From contig NZ_BMJE01000003.1 of NCBI RefSeq assembly GCF_014642915.1, positions 248,001-312,000 of the forward strand: 64,000 nucleotides of DNA. The letters are read 5' to 3'. Numbering within the stretch: the first letter of the stretch is position 1; the number at the start of each line of letters is the position of its first letter. The notes under the pieces were generated by a model that was given only the letters and a program-made list of their open reading frames with translations, ran no database searches and was not told where the DNA came from. This document shows, in pieces, positions 43,842 through 53,800 of the stretch. This stretch comes from Flavobacterium suaedae (GTDB taxonomy: Bacteria; Bacteroidota; Bacteroidia; Flavobacteriales; Flavobacteriaceae). Made by a program: the position numbers and the translations under genes.

Positions 43842-45559
43842 TGAATAAAACAGTAAGCATAAACCTCGGAGGCCTTTTCTTCCATATAGATGAGAATGCC
43901 TACCTAAAGCTAAATAAATACTTTGATGCTATAAGGCTCTCTCTTGCTCCTGACGGAAGGGATGAAATTATGAGCGATATTGAAAGTAGAATTGCAGAAC
44001 TGCTTTCGGAAAAGCTTGACAATAACAAGCAAGTAGTAACAAGTATTGAAGTAGAACAGATTATTGAAATAATGGGTGAGCCTGAAGACTATATGATAGA
44101 TGATGACGAGCCTAAGCAAAAAAGCAGTACACAATATTCACACATATACAGAGCTCCTAAAACAAGGAAATTCTATCGTGACGGAGACAGTGCTATAATT
44201 GCCGGTGTGTGTGCAGGTATTGCTCATTATTTCAGGATAGACCCGTTATGGATTAGAATACTGTTTATAGTATCGCCATTTATAACATTTGGTACCAGTG
44301 TTATTATATATGTTTTGCTTTGGCTACTTATACCCAAAGCAATTACCACTGCCGAGAAACTGGAAATGACAGGGGAACCCATAAACATTTCTAATATAGA
44401 ACGTAAAGTACGTGAGGAGTTTGAAACACTGGGAAACAAAATTCAGAGTGTTGATTATAATAAACTGGGTAAGGATGCAAAAACAAGCGCTCAAAAAGTG
44501 GGAAACGGTTTCGGCAAAGTCTTCGTGGCTATTTTTAAAGGCTTTGCCAAAGTAATAGGAGCTTTAATAGTTATAGCAGCTGCTTTCTCATTAGTAGGTA
44601 CTTTAGTTGCTTTTATTACTGCACTTTTCAGCTCCTCTTTCGAAAGCTTTCCATGGAACCCGTATGCCAATGCATTAAATTATATAAACTTTCCTTTTTG
44701 GTTACTTGCAACATTTATGTTTTTAGTTGTAGCAATACCTGTTTTTGGTTTATTCATTTTAGGACTTAAAATACTTACTGAGAACATGAAATCAATAGGC
44801 AACTTTGCTAAATATAGCTTATTGGCTATCTGGCTTGTTGCACTTTCAGGAATTATATATGTAGGAGTAGCAGAACATAATGAAATAAGTTCTGAAGGTA
44901 AAACTATGATGAAAGAAGAGATAAATATAGCTGCAACAGATACACTTAATCTAAAATTCAGGTACAACAGCTTCTTCTCTAAATCCTTTAAAAGAAATGT
45001 AGAGCTACGAATTACTCAGGATACCAGTGGTAATAATTTAATTTACTCAAACAGAGTAAGACTATACGTAATGAGAACAGAAGGCACAACTCCTTACCTG
45101 CAAGTTGAAAAAATATCATGGGGTAAAAATATGGATGAAGCAAGAGAACGCTCTAAATACATTGATTATAATTTTGATTTAGAAGGAAATACATTAATTT
45201 TAGACAATTATCTTACCACTGCTAAAGAACATAAGTATCGTAACCAAAAAGTAGAACTTTACTTATACTTACCTGAAGGTATGTATTTTTATCCTGATAG
45301 TAGTGTAAAATATTATGACAACACCAGTAACTACTTTTTTGACCTTTGGTTTGACAGTGATAACGTATACAGAATGGGACGTAATCACGTAGAGTGTTTA
45401 ACATGCGAAAGTGAAGAAGATGAGGAATACATTGATGAAAGTGGAGAAGAAGCAATCATACAGCAAGACACTACAAAAAAGGAAATTAATATAAAAAGTG
45501 GCGATTTAGATATTGAATTGAAGTCAGGTTCCAATAAACTTCATATAAAAAACAACTAA
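43841..45559 (+). CDS. PspC domain membrane protein
   Basis: The 572-residue protein has a cytoplasmic N-terminus (residues 1-100, LGGLFFHIDENAYLKLNKYF), the PspC domain (~105-168, AIIAGVCAGIAHYFRIDPLW, then IRILFIVSPFITFGT and VLLWLLIP), and three more membrane helices (~235-350). A large extracytoplasmic C-terminal domain follows (KSFKRNVELRITQDTSGNNL, ending SGSNKLHIKNN), resembling the head-GIN family. In enterobacteria PspC senses envelope stress and regulates PspA; no PspA gene is here. It is translationally coupled to padR. Confidence 0.9.
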   Translation: MNKTVSINLGGLFFHIDENAYLKLNKYFDAIRLSLAPDGRDEIMSDIESRIAELLSEKLDNNKQVVTSIEVEQIIEIMGEPEDYMIDDDEPKQKSSTQYSHIYRAPKTRKFYRDGDSAIIAGVCAGIAHYFRIDPLWIRILFIVSPFITFGTSVIIYVLLWLLIPKAITTAEKLEMTGEPINISNIERKVREEFETLGNKIQSVDYNKLGKDAKTSAQKVGNGFGKVFVAIFKGFAKVIGALIVIAAAFSLVGTLVAFITALFSSSFESFPWNPYANALNYINFPFWLLATFMFLVVAIPVFGLFILGLKILTENMKSIGNFAKYSLLAIWLVALSGIIYVGVAEHNEISSEGKTMMKEEINIAATDTLNLKFRYNSFFSKSFKRNVELRITQDTSGNNLIYSNRVRLYVMRTEGTTPYLQVEKISWGKNMDEARERSKYIDYNFDLEGNTLILDNYLTTAKEHKYRNQKVELYLYLPEGMYFYPDSSVKYYDNTSNYFFDLWFDSDNVYRMGRNHVECLTCESEEDEEYIDESGEEAIIQQDTTKKEINIKSGDLDIELKSGSNKLHIKNN

Positions 45560-45575
45560 AAAAACAATAAATATT

Positions 45576-46307
45576 ATGACAAAAGTAATTCTGCAAATAA
45601 CAAAAATCATACTGGTTATTATACTATTTCTGTTTACAATTTCCTGTAAGTTTATAGGTGGGGGTGAAAAAGGCAGTGGGAATGTCGTTACTGAAGAAAG
45701 AAAAGTTTCACAAAACTTTACTCATGTAGCTGTTTCAACCTCTCTGGATGCTATAATAGTACAAAGCAGCAATACGAGTGTTAGTGTTGAAGCTGATGAC
45801 AACCTACAAAAACTTATTAAAACAGAAGTAGAAAATAATGAGTTAAAAATTTTTGTTGATGGTAACATGGGTTACGCTACAAAAGCAGAAATTACAGTGC
45901 ACATGCCTACAATAAAAGGCCTTTCAGCATCAAGTAGTGCATCGTTAGAAACAAAAAACAGTATTACAGCAGATAATTTATCGCTTAATGTTAGTAGTTC
46001 CGGAGACATGATAGTAAACGTTAAAGCAAACAGTATAAATTGTAATACAGGAAGTAGTGCTGATTTAACTATAGAAGGCAGTACAAATCAACTTACTATA
46101 GAGGCCGCCAGTTCAAGTGATGTTAACGCTAGCCGACTTACTGCTCAAAATGTAACAGTAAACGCGTCCAGTAGCAGCAGTGTTACTGTAAACCCTATAA
46201 AGTCGTTAAATGCGAAAGCTTCCAGCTCTGCTGATATTCTCTATAAAAACAGACCTCAGAGTATTAAAGAAGAAGAATTTTCATCAGGAAGTATATCTGA
46301 ATTATAA
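45576..46307 (+). CDS. Head-GIN (DUF2807) lipoprotein 2
   Basis: The 243-residue lipoprotein has signal sequence MTKVILQITKIILVIILFLF ending in TISC, with the lipidated Cys at residue 24. The mature DUF2807 solenoid includes SVEADDNLQKLIKTEVENNE, VHMPTIKGLSASSSASLETK and several short Ser-rich turns (SSSSSVTVNP). It lies 16 bases after the pspC stop and is co-transcribed with it. A terminator at 46335-46361 follows. The role is unknown. Confidence 0.88.
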   Translation: MTKVILQITKIILVIILFLFTISCKFIGGGEKGSGNVVTEERKVSQNFTHVAVSTSLDAIIVQSSNTSVSVEADDNLQKLIKTEVENNELKIFVDGNMGYATKAEITVHMPTIKGLSASSSASLETKNSITADNLSLNVSSSGDMIVNVKANSINCNTGSSADLTIEGSTNQLTIEAASSSDVNASRLTAQNVTVNASSSSSVTVNPIKSLNAKASSSADILYKNRPQSIKEEEFSSGSISEL

Positions 46308-46334
46308 AAAAGATAATACCACATATAAAATTTT

Positions 46335-46361
46335 AAACATCAGTAGGTACTGATGTTTTTT
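46335..46361 (+). terminator. Terminator between the second and third DUF2807 genes
   Basis: The stem AAACATCAGTA (46335-46345) pairs with 46348-46358; the two-base gap means the inner pairs open to form the loop. It ends in TTTTTTT. Confidence 0.8.
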
Positions 46362-46369
46362 TATATTTG
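46362..46369 (+). promoter_or_regulatory. -7 box of the third DUF2807 gene
   Basis: TATATTTG matches TAnnTTTG exactly, directly after the terminator and 14 bases before the ATG at 46384. No TTG is visible at the proper distance. Confidence 0.45.
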
Positions 46370-46383
46370 CCGGTATAGAATAT

Positions 46384-47223
46384 ATGAAAATGATGAGAAA
46401 CGTATTTATACTATTATTTACTGTACTTTCGGTAACTACTGCAACCGCACAAAAAAAAGACAAAATAAAAGGTTCTAAAACTATAGCGGTAACACAAAGA
46501 AAGCTGGATGAATTTAACAGCATTGAAGTTGAAGACAATATTGAAGTTTTCCTGGTAAAAGGAAATGAACAAAAGTTTGAAATTGAAGCAGATGACAACC
46601 TGCATGAATCTATAACTGCCGAAGTTCATGGAGGAAACCTGCGTATAACAACAAATAAAAAAATAACCCGTGCTAAAAAAATAAGTGTGCGTATTACTTA
46701 TAATGATGCTCTTAAGAACATTGTTGCCAAGCACGAAACTACACTAAATGCACTAAAACCTTTAGAGCTTGACAGCATCAGTATTAAAAATCTTAACTAC
46801 TCAAAATCATTCTTAAACATAAAAGTGAGAAGTTTTAAACTTGAAATGGACGATAAAGCTGAGGGAGAAATAAATGTAGAAGCTAGTAAAACTGAAATTA
46901 TACTTAGTAAAAACGCTGAACTTGAAGCTTTGCTTGCCGTACCTGATGTTAAAATAGACATGTACCAGAGAGCTACTGCTACAATAGAGGGTGATGCTGC
47001 CGCAGCGCAAATACGTTTGGATAATAATGCTGAATTATTCGCTAAAAAATTTACTGTAAAAAACATGCAACTGCTTGCAGAGGGCTACAGTAAAAACCAA
47101 GTGAAAGTAAGCGAAAAACTAAGCTTTTCAGCTAACGGTAAATCAGAAACAGTATTACACGATATGCCTAAAATAGAAATAAGTGTTTTTGCCGATAATG
47201 CAGTATTAAAAAAAGAAGACTAA
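46384..47223 (+). CDS. Head-GIN (DUF2807) secreted protein 3
   Basis: The 279-residue protein has signal peptide MKMMRNVFILLFTVLSVTTA, cleaved after TAQ. The DUF2807 domain follows (LDEFNSIEVEDNIEVFLVKG, then FEIEADDNLHESITAEVHGG and VRITYNDALKNIVAKHETTL). It closes the cluster but has its own -7 box and a separate terminator, so it can be expressed alone. ATGs at 46390 and 46393 are alternative starts. Function unknown; possibly an envelope-stress output. Confidence 0.88.
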   Translation: MKMMRNVFILLFTVLSVTTATAQKKDKIKGSKTIAVTQRKLDEFNSIEVEDNIEVFLVKGNEQKFEIEADDNLHESITAEVHGGNLRITTNKKITRAKKISVRITYNDALKNIVAKHETTLNALKPLELDSISIKNLNYSKSFLNIKVRSFKLEMDDKAEGEINVEASKTEIILSKNAELEALLAVPDVKIDMYQRATATIEGDAAAAQIRLDNNAELFAKKFTVKNMQLLAEGYSKNQVKVSEKLSFSANGKSETVLHDMPKIEISVFADNAVLKKED

Positions 47224-47245
47224 GCTACTTTAAGTTTATAAAATA

Positions 47246-47992
47246 TTACGAAACCTCTGCAATAATTACATGCGGAGGTTTTTCATTTTTATACAACCTT
47301 TCAATAATATATTTACCTAAGTTAAACCATGCTTTGCAGTTATTAAGAATCCATGCATCAGAAGAAACTATAATACCTCCCTCCTCTACTAAAAATTTAT
47401 CAGGTGCGTTATCCAGAATAACCTCCCAGTTAAACGAGTATTTTTCAGCCAGTTCGTAACAAAATACTTTTAACTTTCCGCTATTAGAAACAGGCGTATC
47501 AAAAACCCAAACTACTTTTGCTACTCCCAAAGCCTTTAGCTCCTCTCCTACCAACTTTAATACTTCTTCTGTTTGGTTTACTTTTCTGTAAGTACCATGT
47601 ACTGAAGAAATATCCCGGTAACAACCATCAACACCCTTAAAAATATAGCCTTCAGAAAGCGCTGTTTCCAGTAGAATTAAAATATTAAAGCCATCAAGAT
47701 AAAGTGTTTTACCACTCAACTCATCACTACCTAACTCCTTTTCCTGCCTTAATTTTAAATCATGTTCTCCGCAAGACATTCCTTGCAATGCTGATATTTG
47801 CCTGGTTTTAAGTCGGTATCGGTTACCTACAAGTGCCGCCGTAGCTTTCATAGGGTACTCCCTACTCAGCAAATAGTACATATCAACAACAGCTTCTTTT
47901 AATTTATGCTGCTGTTTATATGAACCAAATAACCCCTCATCTTCTGAGCTCTTACCTCTGTTCTTTCTTTTTTTGTTAGGAGAACTTTCCAT
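47246..47992 (-). CDS. DUF434 domain protein
   Basis: The 248-residue protein matches DUF434 with a following DUF5616-like part: a basic disordered N-terminus (PNKKRKNRGKSSEDEG), then EAVVDMYYLLSREYPMKATA, LVGNRYRLKTRQISALQGMS, KTLYLDGFNILILLETALSE with conserved acidic Asp, VWVFDTPVSNSGKLK and VVEEGGIIVSSDAWIL-like VEEGGIIVSSDAWI. The repeated short hydrophobic strand plus Asp pattern looks like a NYN/PIN-type nuclease, but that is inference. Its 3' end contains the terminator of the opposing DUF2807 gene. Confidence 0.85.
   Translation of the reverse strand: MESSPNKKRKNRGKSSEDEGLFGSYKQQHKLKEAVVDMYYLLSREYPMKATAALVGNRYRLKTRQISALQGMSCGEHDLKLRQEKELGSDELSGKTLYLDGFNILILLETALSEGYIFKGVDGCYRDISSVHGTYRKVNQTEEVLKLVGEELKALGVAKVVWVFDTPVSNSGKLKVFCYELAEKYSFNWEVILDNAPDKFLVEEGGIIVSSDAWILNNCKAWFNLGKYIIERLYKNEKPPHVIIAEVS
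47251..47284 (+). terminator. Terminator of the head-GIN cluster, inside the 3' end of the DUF434 gene
   Basis: The stem AAACCTCTGC (47251-47260) pairs with 47272-47281 with one wobble, then TTTTTC. It serves the plus-strand gene ending at 47223 while overlapping the last codons of the convergent minus-strand gene. Confidence 0.75.
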
Positions 47993-48040
47993 TAATGTAA
48001 TTGAATATTGCTATTATTTGAGAAGATAAAAATAGTGCAA

Positions 48041-48082
48041 AAAAAATAAGCTGAATATAGATTATCTATATTCAGCTTATTT
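48041..48082 (-). terminator. Intrinsic terminator after tRNA-Pro
   Basis: A long hairpin (arm AAATAAGCTGAATATAG at 48044-48060 with 48066-48082, extended by one more pair in the loop) follows the tRNA 3' end at once on the minus strand and ends in a T run. Confidence 0.85.
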
Positions 48083-48083
48083 G

Positions 48084-48158
48084 TCGGGGTGGCAGGATTC
48101 GAACCTGCGGCCTCCTGCTCCCAAAGCAGGCGCGATAACCGGGCTACGCTACACCCCG
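48084..48158 (-). tRNA. tRNA-Pro (anticodon TGG)
   Basis: On the minus strand the sequence folds as a 75-nt cloverleaf: acceptor CGGGGTG pairing with CACCCCG, D-arm with GCGTAGCCCGG, anticodon arm CCTGC-TTTGGGA-GCAGG giving anticodon TGG, and T-arm GCAGGTTCGAATCCTGC. CCA is not encoded. It has a consensus promoter (48194-48223) and its own terminator. Confidence 0.97.
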
Positions 48159-48193
48159 ATTGAAATGATATTTTCTTATCATTAACGAGGGTG

Positions 48194-48223
48194 CAAATAT
48201 AGCATTTATATTTTTACCTCCAA
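48194..48223 (-). promoter_or_regulatory. Consensus promoter of tRNA-Pro
   Basis: On the minus strand TTG (48223-48221), a 19-base spacer and TATATTTG (48201-48194) match exactly. The tRNA 5' end is 36 bases downstream, leaving a short leader. Confidence 0.82.
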
Positions 48224-48295
48224 GCGATAATGATATTTTATTTACAGATAAACAAAAGTGATTTATTTAGGGTAGGTGTTTTTTAATTAATCGCT

Positions 48296-48303
48296 TACAT
48301 TTG
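48296..48303 (+). promoter_or_regulatory. -7 box of trxB
   Basis: TACATTTG matches TAnnTTTG exactly, 32 bases before the trxB ATG. No good TTG upstream. Confidence 0.5.
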
Positions 48304-48335
48304 CATTTATCATAAAAATATTAGCGAATAAAATT

Positions 48336-49289
48336 ATGTCTGATACAACTATAGAAAAATTAAAATGCCTTATCATAGGTTCAGGTCCTGCAGGGTATAC
48401 TGCAGCTATATATGCAGCAAGAGCTGATATGAATCCCGTAATGTATACCGGTATGGAACCGGGCGGACAACTTACTACTACTACAGAGGTTGATAACTTC
48501 CCCGGTTATCCTGAAGGAATTGACGGTCCTACTATGATGGTACAGTTACAACAACAGGCTGAACGCTTTGGTACAAAAGTACGTATTGGTATGGCTACGG
48601 CTGTAGAGTTTAGCCATGACAAAGGCGGATGGCACAAAGTAACAATTGATAATAATACAGAGGTACATGCAAAAACTGTTATTATTGCTACAGGGGCAAC
48701 GGCTAAATATTTAGGGCTACCTAGTGAGCAACGCCTAAGAGGTGGTGGTGTTTCTGCTTGTGCTGTGTGTGATGGTTTCTTCTATCGTGGGCAGGATGTA
48801 GCAATAGTTGGTGCAGGAGATACTGCTGCTGAGGAAGCTACTTACTTAGCTAACATTTGTAAAAATGTTACAATGCTGGTAAGAAAAGATTACATGAGAG
48901 CATCTAAAGCTATGCAGCACCGTGTTGAAAACACTCCGAATATTACAGTAATGTATAATACGGAAGTTGACGAAGTGTTGGGTGACCAAGTTGTTGAAGG
49001 ACTTAGAATGGTTAATAACCAAACTAAAGAAAAAACAGATATAGCTATCACAGGATTATTTATAGCTATCGGTCACAAACCAAATACCGATATCTTTAAA
49101 GGGCAACTGGATATGGATGATGCAGGGTACCTTATTACTATGGGTAAAACTGCTAAAACTAACCTGCCGGGAGTATTTGCCTGCGGAGACGTTCAGGATA
49201 AAGAATACAGACAGGCTATTACCGCAGCAGGTTCAGGCTGTATGGCTGCCCTTGACGCTGAACGTTATTTAACTACACTTGAAGCTTAA
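48336..49289 (+). CDS. trxB: Thioredoxin-disulfide reductase
   Basis: The 317-residue flavoenzyme transfers electrons from NADPH through FAD and the redox-active pair Cys142-Cys145 (SACAVCDGFF) to thioredoxin. It has the FAD-binding GSGPAGYTAAIYAARADM and GQLTTTTEVDNFPGYP, the NADPH-binding VGAGDTAAEEATYL and the closing FACGDVQDKEYRQAITAAGS. The length is typical of the low-molecular-weight bacterial enzyme. It is a single-gene unit with a -7 box and a terminator. Confidence 0.97.
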   Translation: MSDTTIEKLKCLIIGSGPAGYTAAIYAARADMNPVMYTGMEPGGQLTTTTEVDNFPGYPEGIDGPTMMVQLQQQAERFGTKVRIGMATAVEFSHDKGGWHKVTIDNNTEVHAKTVIIATGATAKYLGLPSEQRLRGGGVSACAVCDGFFYRGQDVAIVGAGDTAAEEATYLANICKNVTMLVRKDYMRASKAMQHRVENTPNITVMYNTEVDEVLGDQVVEGLRMVNNQTKEKTDIAITGLFIAIGHKPNTDIFKGQLDMDDAGYLITMGKTAKTNLPGVFACGDVQDKEYRQAITAAGSGCMAALDAERYLTTLEA

Positions 49290-49313
49290 TTAGTTTTATA
49301 TAAAATTGATTGT

Positions 49314-49351
49314 AAAAGCTGCTTTCTGTTTTCAGGAGCAGCTTTTTCTTT
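49314..49351 (+). terminator. Intrinsic terminator after trxB
   Basis: A 10-bp stem (AAAAGCTGCT, 49314-49323, with 49337-49346), 13-base loop, then TTTTTCTTTTT. Confidence 0.85.
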
Positions 49352-49429
49352 TTGGCATAGTTACTAAACTTTATGTTTTATTTAGCACAAGCGCTTTAGC
49401 TAATAATTTCTATTCTAGGCATTATATCT

Positions 49430-49437
49430 TAATTTTG
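49430..49437 (+). promoter_or_regulatory. -7 box of the APC permease gene
   Basis: TAATTTTG matches TAnnTTTG exactly, 27 bases before the ATG at 49465. No clear upstream TTG. Confidence 0.45.
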
Positions 49438-49464
49438 TAAGTAGAATACTAATTATTACAAACC

Positions 49465-50805
49465 ATGTCCCAACAAAAACTAAGCTCACACAGAAAAAGA
49501 AATAAATCCTTAGGATTACTTGAACTGATAGCTATAGCACTGGGAGGTATGGTTGGTGGCGGTATATTTACCATACTGGGTGTTTCGGTTGCTATGGTAG
49601 GCAACATAACACCTGTTGCCATTATTACCGGAGGTATACTGGCTGCTATGGCAGCATACTCCTATGTAAAGCTGGGATTATATTATAAAGATGAAGGTGC
49701 TACGTATGCTTTTTTTAAACGCACTTATCCTAAATCGCCATTTTCCGCATCAGTAATTGGGTGGTTTGTAATATTTGGGTACATAAGTACTTTAGCTTTA
49801 TATGCCTATACTTTTTCTTCTTACGCTATTAGTAGTACCGATTTTGCTGATAATATATGGATACGTAAAGGAATTGCAATAGCTGTAATAGGAGTTTTTA
49901 CGGGTATAAACCTGTGGAGTGTAAACGGAATGGGGAAACTGGAAGATATAATGGTGTATACCAAACTGGTAATACTTACCATAATATCAGTGGTATTAAT
50001 AAACAGTGGCGATACCAGTTTTGGTACTTTTTTAAGTAACATGGCTCAGGATGCTGAAAGCGCTAAAGTAATGGATGTGCTTATTGTAGCTTCTATAACA
50101 TTTGTAGCTTATGAAGGCTTTCAGCTTGTAATAAATGCTGTAAACGAAATGTCTAACCCCCAAAAGAACATACCCAGAGCTATATATAGTGCCATAACAC
50201 TGGCTATTATTATATATGTAATAATTGCTATAGGAGCTTTGTTTGCCATACCTACAAAAGATATTATTGAAAATAAAGAATTTGCTCTGGCAGCAGGCGC
50301 CGGCGATGTGTTAGGCTCTTTAGGTTCTAACATTGTTATTGCAGGTGCATTATTAGCTACCAGTAGTGCCATAAGCGGAACTGTATTTGGTTCGTCACGT
50401 CAGTTGGCTGCTATTGCCGAAGATGGTTTCTTTCCTAAATTATTGGCTAAAAGAAAAAATAAAGTGCCGCAAAATGCCACTATAGGAATGGCAGCGGTGG
50501 CCTGCGTACTTATTTTAATAGGTGGTTTACAGCTAATTCTTGAATTTGGTAGTGTCACCTTTTTATTAGTATCGCTACTTATGGCTTTTGCCAATTTTAA
50601 AATAAGAAAAGAAACGAAATCATCTTCTTTTTTAACTATTAGTGCTATTACAGGGCTAATAGTAGGCGGTGTCCTTATTTTATACTACGAACTTACTAAT
50701 AATTGGAAACAAATGGCTGCTATAATAGCCTTATACCTTTTACTGGCAGCAGGAGCATACTTTTATGCTAAAAAGCATAAAAAACAAATTGACGATACCA
50801 ATTAA
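49465..50805 (+). CDS. APC family amino acid permease
   Basis: The 446-residue membrane protein has 12 predicted helices. The first helix carries LIAIALGGMVGGGIFTILGV, the substrate-binding glycine motif of the APC superfamily. Helices 6 and 8 follow (VASITFVAYEGFQLVINAVN, then SSAISGTVFGSSRQLAAIAE). Relatives import amino acids with protons or exchange them; the substrate is not predictable. It is a single-gene unit ending in a strong terminator shared with the convergent adhesin gene. Confidence 0.9.
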   Translation: MSQQKLSSHRKRNKSLGLLELIAIALGGMVGGGIFTILGVSVAMVGNITPVAIITGGILAAMAAYSYVKLGLYYKDEGATYAFFKRTYPKSPFSASVIGWFVIFGYISTLALYAYTFSSYAISSTDFADNIWIRKGIAIAVIGVFTGINLWSVNGMGKLEDIMVYTKLVILTIISVVLINSGDTSFGTFLSNMAQDAESAKVMDVLIVASITFVAYEGFQLVINAVNEMSNPQKNIPRAIYSAITLAIIIYVIIAIGALFAIPTKDIIENKEFALAAGAGDVLGSLGSNIVIAGALLATSSAISGTVFGSSRQLAAIAEDGFFPKLLAKRKNKVPQNATIGMAAVACVLILIGGLQLILEFGSVTFLLVSLLMAFANFKIRKETKSSSFLTISAITGLIVGGVLILYYELTNNWKQMAAIIALYLLLAAGAYFYAKKHKKQIDDTN

Positions 50806-50810
50806 ATAAA

Positions 50811-50843
50811 AAAGGCTCTTTAATAATTAAAGAGCCTTTTTTA
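50811..50843. terminator. Bidirectional terminator
   Basis: A 14-bp perfect stem (AAAAGGCTCTTTAA, 50811-50824, with 50828-50841), three-base loop, with A and T runs on both sides. It serves the permease gene and the convergent adhesin gene. Confidence 0.92.
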
Positions 50844-50864
50844 GAAAACTAACCATGAAGAAAT

Positions 50865-53800
50865 TTAACGTATTAATGAGAAATGAGCCTTAAACTCTTT
50901 TCTGGTACCGTCTGAAGAGTTGTAGTCTACTGTAAACCAATAATCAGTTGCCGGTAATATTTCTCCGTTAAAAGTACCATCCCAGCCTATGGTGTTAGGG
51001 TTTACATATCCTACAACTTTTCCGTAACGGTCATATATATATATATGGATGTCTGTCATTTGCGAGAGTCCTTTTATGTACCAATAGTCGTGCTCTCCAT
51101 CTCCGTTAGGACTAAAATACCTTGGGTAATTTAAAGCAAACACTGTGGTAGTTACAGAACCACAACCATTTAAGTCTTTTACTGTTACGGTATATTCTCC
51201 TTCTCTAATACCCGTAAAAGTAGGCTCTTGCTGGAACTCTCCATTATTCAATTGATATACATAATCTCCTGCTCCGCCTACTACTTCAATAAAAATAGAT
51301 TGAAGATAGCTAAAGTCCTCTCCTACCTCAACTCTAATTTCAGGTTGAGAAGAAATAGTAACCTGTGCAGCCTCTGTACCTGTACAGCCTGTTGCCAAGT
51401 TGGTAACATCTACAGTATATTCTCCCGGTTCTGTTACGGTTATATATCCTTGTTGTTCATCATCTATCTCTGTACCTCCTTTATACCATACAAAAGCGTA
51501 GTCTGCAGAAGAGAAGCCCGTATTAAGTTCAATACTGCCATACTCTCCTGTTTCTAAATCCATACATAAAACAGCATCGTCAAACTCAACTCTTGGTGCT
51601 CCTACTGCCCATACAGAAAACTCTTCTGTAGTAGGGCATTCATCAGGATTTTGTACTGTATAATACACAATTAAATTACCCGATGAAAGTACTGTTAACT
51701 GACCTGTTTCATCTATAGTACCTAAGTTTTCATTATTAACTGACCATGTCCCGTCTGCTACTGTACTTTCATACTGTACTATATCATTTTCACAAACCTG
51801 ATCGGGTCCTGAAACAACGCCCGCATCTGATGCTACAGGTGGTGCATCAACTGTTACATCTACGCTTTCTGTACAACCATAACTATTTCTTATAATTACG
51901 GTATAATCTCCGGGTATTACGTTAGTGAATACAGGACTAGGCTGAAAGTATATAGTATTAATACTGTATGTAAATGCATCCCCTACAGGGTCATCTATTG
52001 TTATCATCCCTCTCGTTTCACCACACTCTGGGTTCTCTACAGAAACTGTAGGTGTTCCTATTAATTCAGGAGCATCTTGTATTGTAAGGGGTAAAGAAGT
52101 TTTTGTACAACCTGCCGAATTCTGAACAGTTACTGTATATGTTGTTCCCGGTGTAAGTCCTTCAAAAAGTGTTTCAGGCTGGTAGTTTACACCATCTACA
52201 CTATAAGTATAATCAGTACCCAAAGGTGAATTAATCATAATTCCGCCTGTTTGCACATCACAAGTAGGTTGTATAGCAGTTATAACAGGTCTTGGTGGTA
52301 TGGGTAACCCGGGAGTGATTGAAATAGGGTTTGTTACTGATATACACCCTGCTGTATTTTGAACAGTTATTGTATATGTATCAGGTACTAAATCTGTAAA
52401 AACAGGACTCAACTGGAAATTGACTCCATCAATGCTATAATGCAGCCCCGAACCTACAGGACTATTTATAACAAATGTTCCATATTCACTGTCACATCCC
52501 GGTTGTGTAACGGTAACATCTGCAACAGCAGGCGCATCAGGTGCAGGGTATACTGTTATTGATGAAGATGAAATACATCCGTCAGGATTTTTAGTCAATA
52601 TTGTATATGTAGCCGGGTTAAGACCGGTAAATAATGTCCCGGTTTGGAATACAGCTCCATCAATACTATAGCTATATCCCGAACCTAACGGGCTGTTTAC
52701 TGATATTGTTCCTGTTCCTGTAAAACAATCAGGCTGAGAAGCTGAAAGTTGTGGTGCAGGAGCTTGGTCGAAAGGAGCATTTACTGTATATGAGCCTGTC
52801 GAAGTATTAGAACAGCCATATACATTCATTACTGTTACAGTATAATTGCCTTGTGCCAGACCTTCAAATACATTTCCTGACTGATAGTTAATACCATCAA
52901 CACTATATTGTAATCCTGCTCCCGTTGGTGCGTTTACTGTTAGCACACCTGCCGGTAAGTTACAATCAGGTTGTGTAACTGTAGCGGTAGGTGGTACTGG
53001 TGTAGGCGGTTGTGGATTTACTGTAATATCCAGTGTGTTAATGCACCCGTCAGTATTTTGAACACTTATAGTATAACTCCCTGATATTACATTATTAAAT
53101 ACAGGCGATACCTGATAGTCTATACCGTTTATACTGTACATATACTCTGTCCCTACAGGTGCCGTTACCGTAATATCAGCAGTAGGTGTATCACAATCTG
53201 GCTGAACAATAGTTACATCCGGTATAGCTGGCACATCTAAAGTATCATCAATTACGATAGAATCATAAGTTGTTTCACAGCCTTCTGTATTCATTACATA
53301 TAACGTATAAGTCCCTGACACTACTCCCGAAAATTGAGCAGTTGTTTGGTAATTTGTTCCATCAAGGCTATATGTATACGCTACTCCTACCGGGCTGTTT
53401 ATTGTTACTGTGCCTGTTGTAGTATCACAATCAGGCTGTATTAAAGTAACATCCGGTGTTATGGGAACTGCATTTATTGTTATCGGTACAGTACTACTGC
53501 CTTGCGATGTACACACATTAGCAGGAACATTATACACAACGTTATAATCTCCCGGTGCGCTTGTAACAGGATCTATTTCTCCTGTAGCAGCATCAATTGT
53601 AAGTCCTGTTTCTGCACTGTAGGTTCCTCCTGTTGTATAGTCTGCAACGTGGTTAGGCTGTACCGTTCCTCCATCAGTACAAACTGCTACGGGAAGTGTA
53701 AAATCGGTAACAGCATTTCCCGGTAAACTAACCGTTACTGTTATAGATGCAGGCACACTTTCGCAAAAGTTAGGTGCTATCTGGCTTACATAATATGTAG

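Noticed and set aside
51850..53470. Regular ~225-base periodicity that could be read as a CRISPR or satellite array
   Set aside because: The period is far too long for CRISPR, the units are coding and diverged, and they translate into SprB-like repeats.
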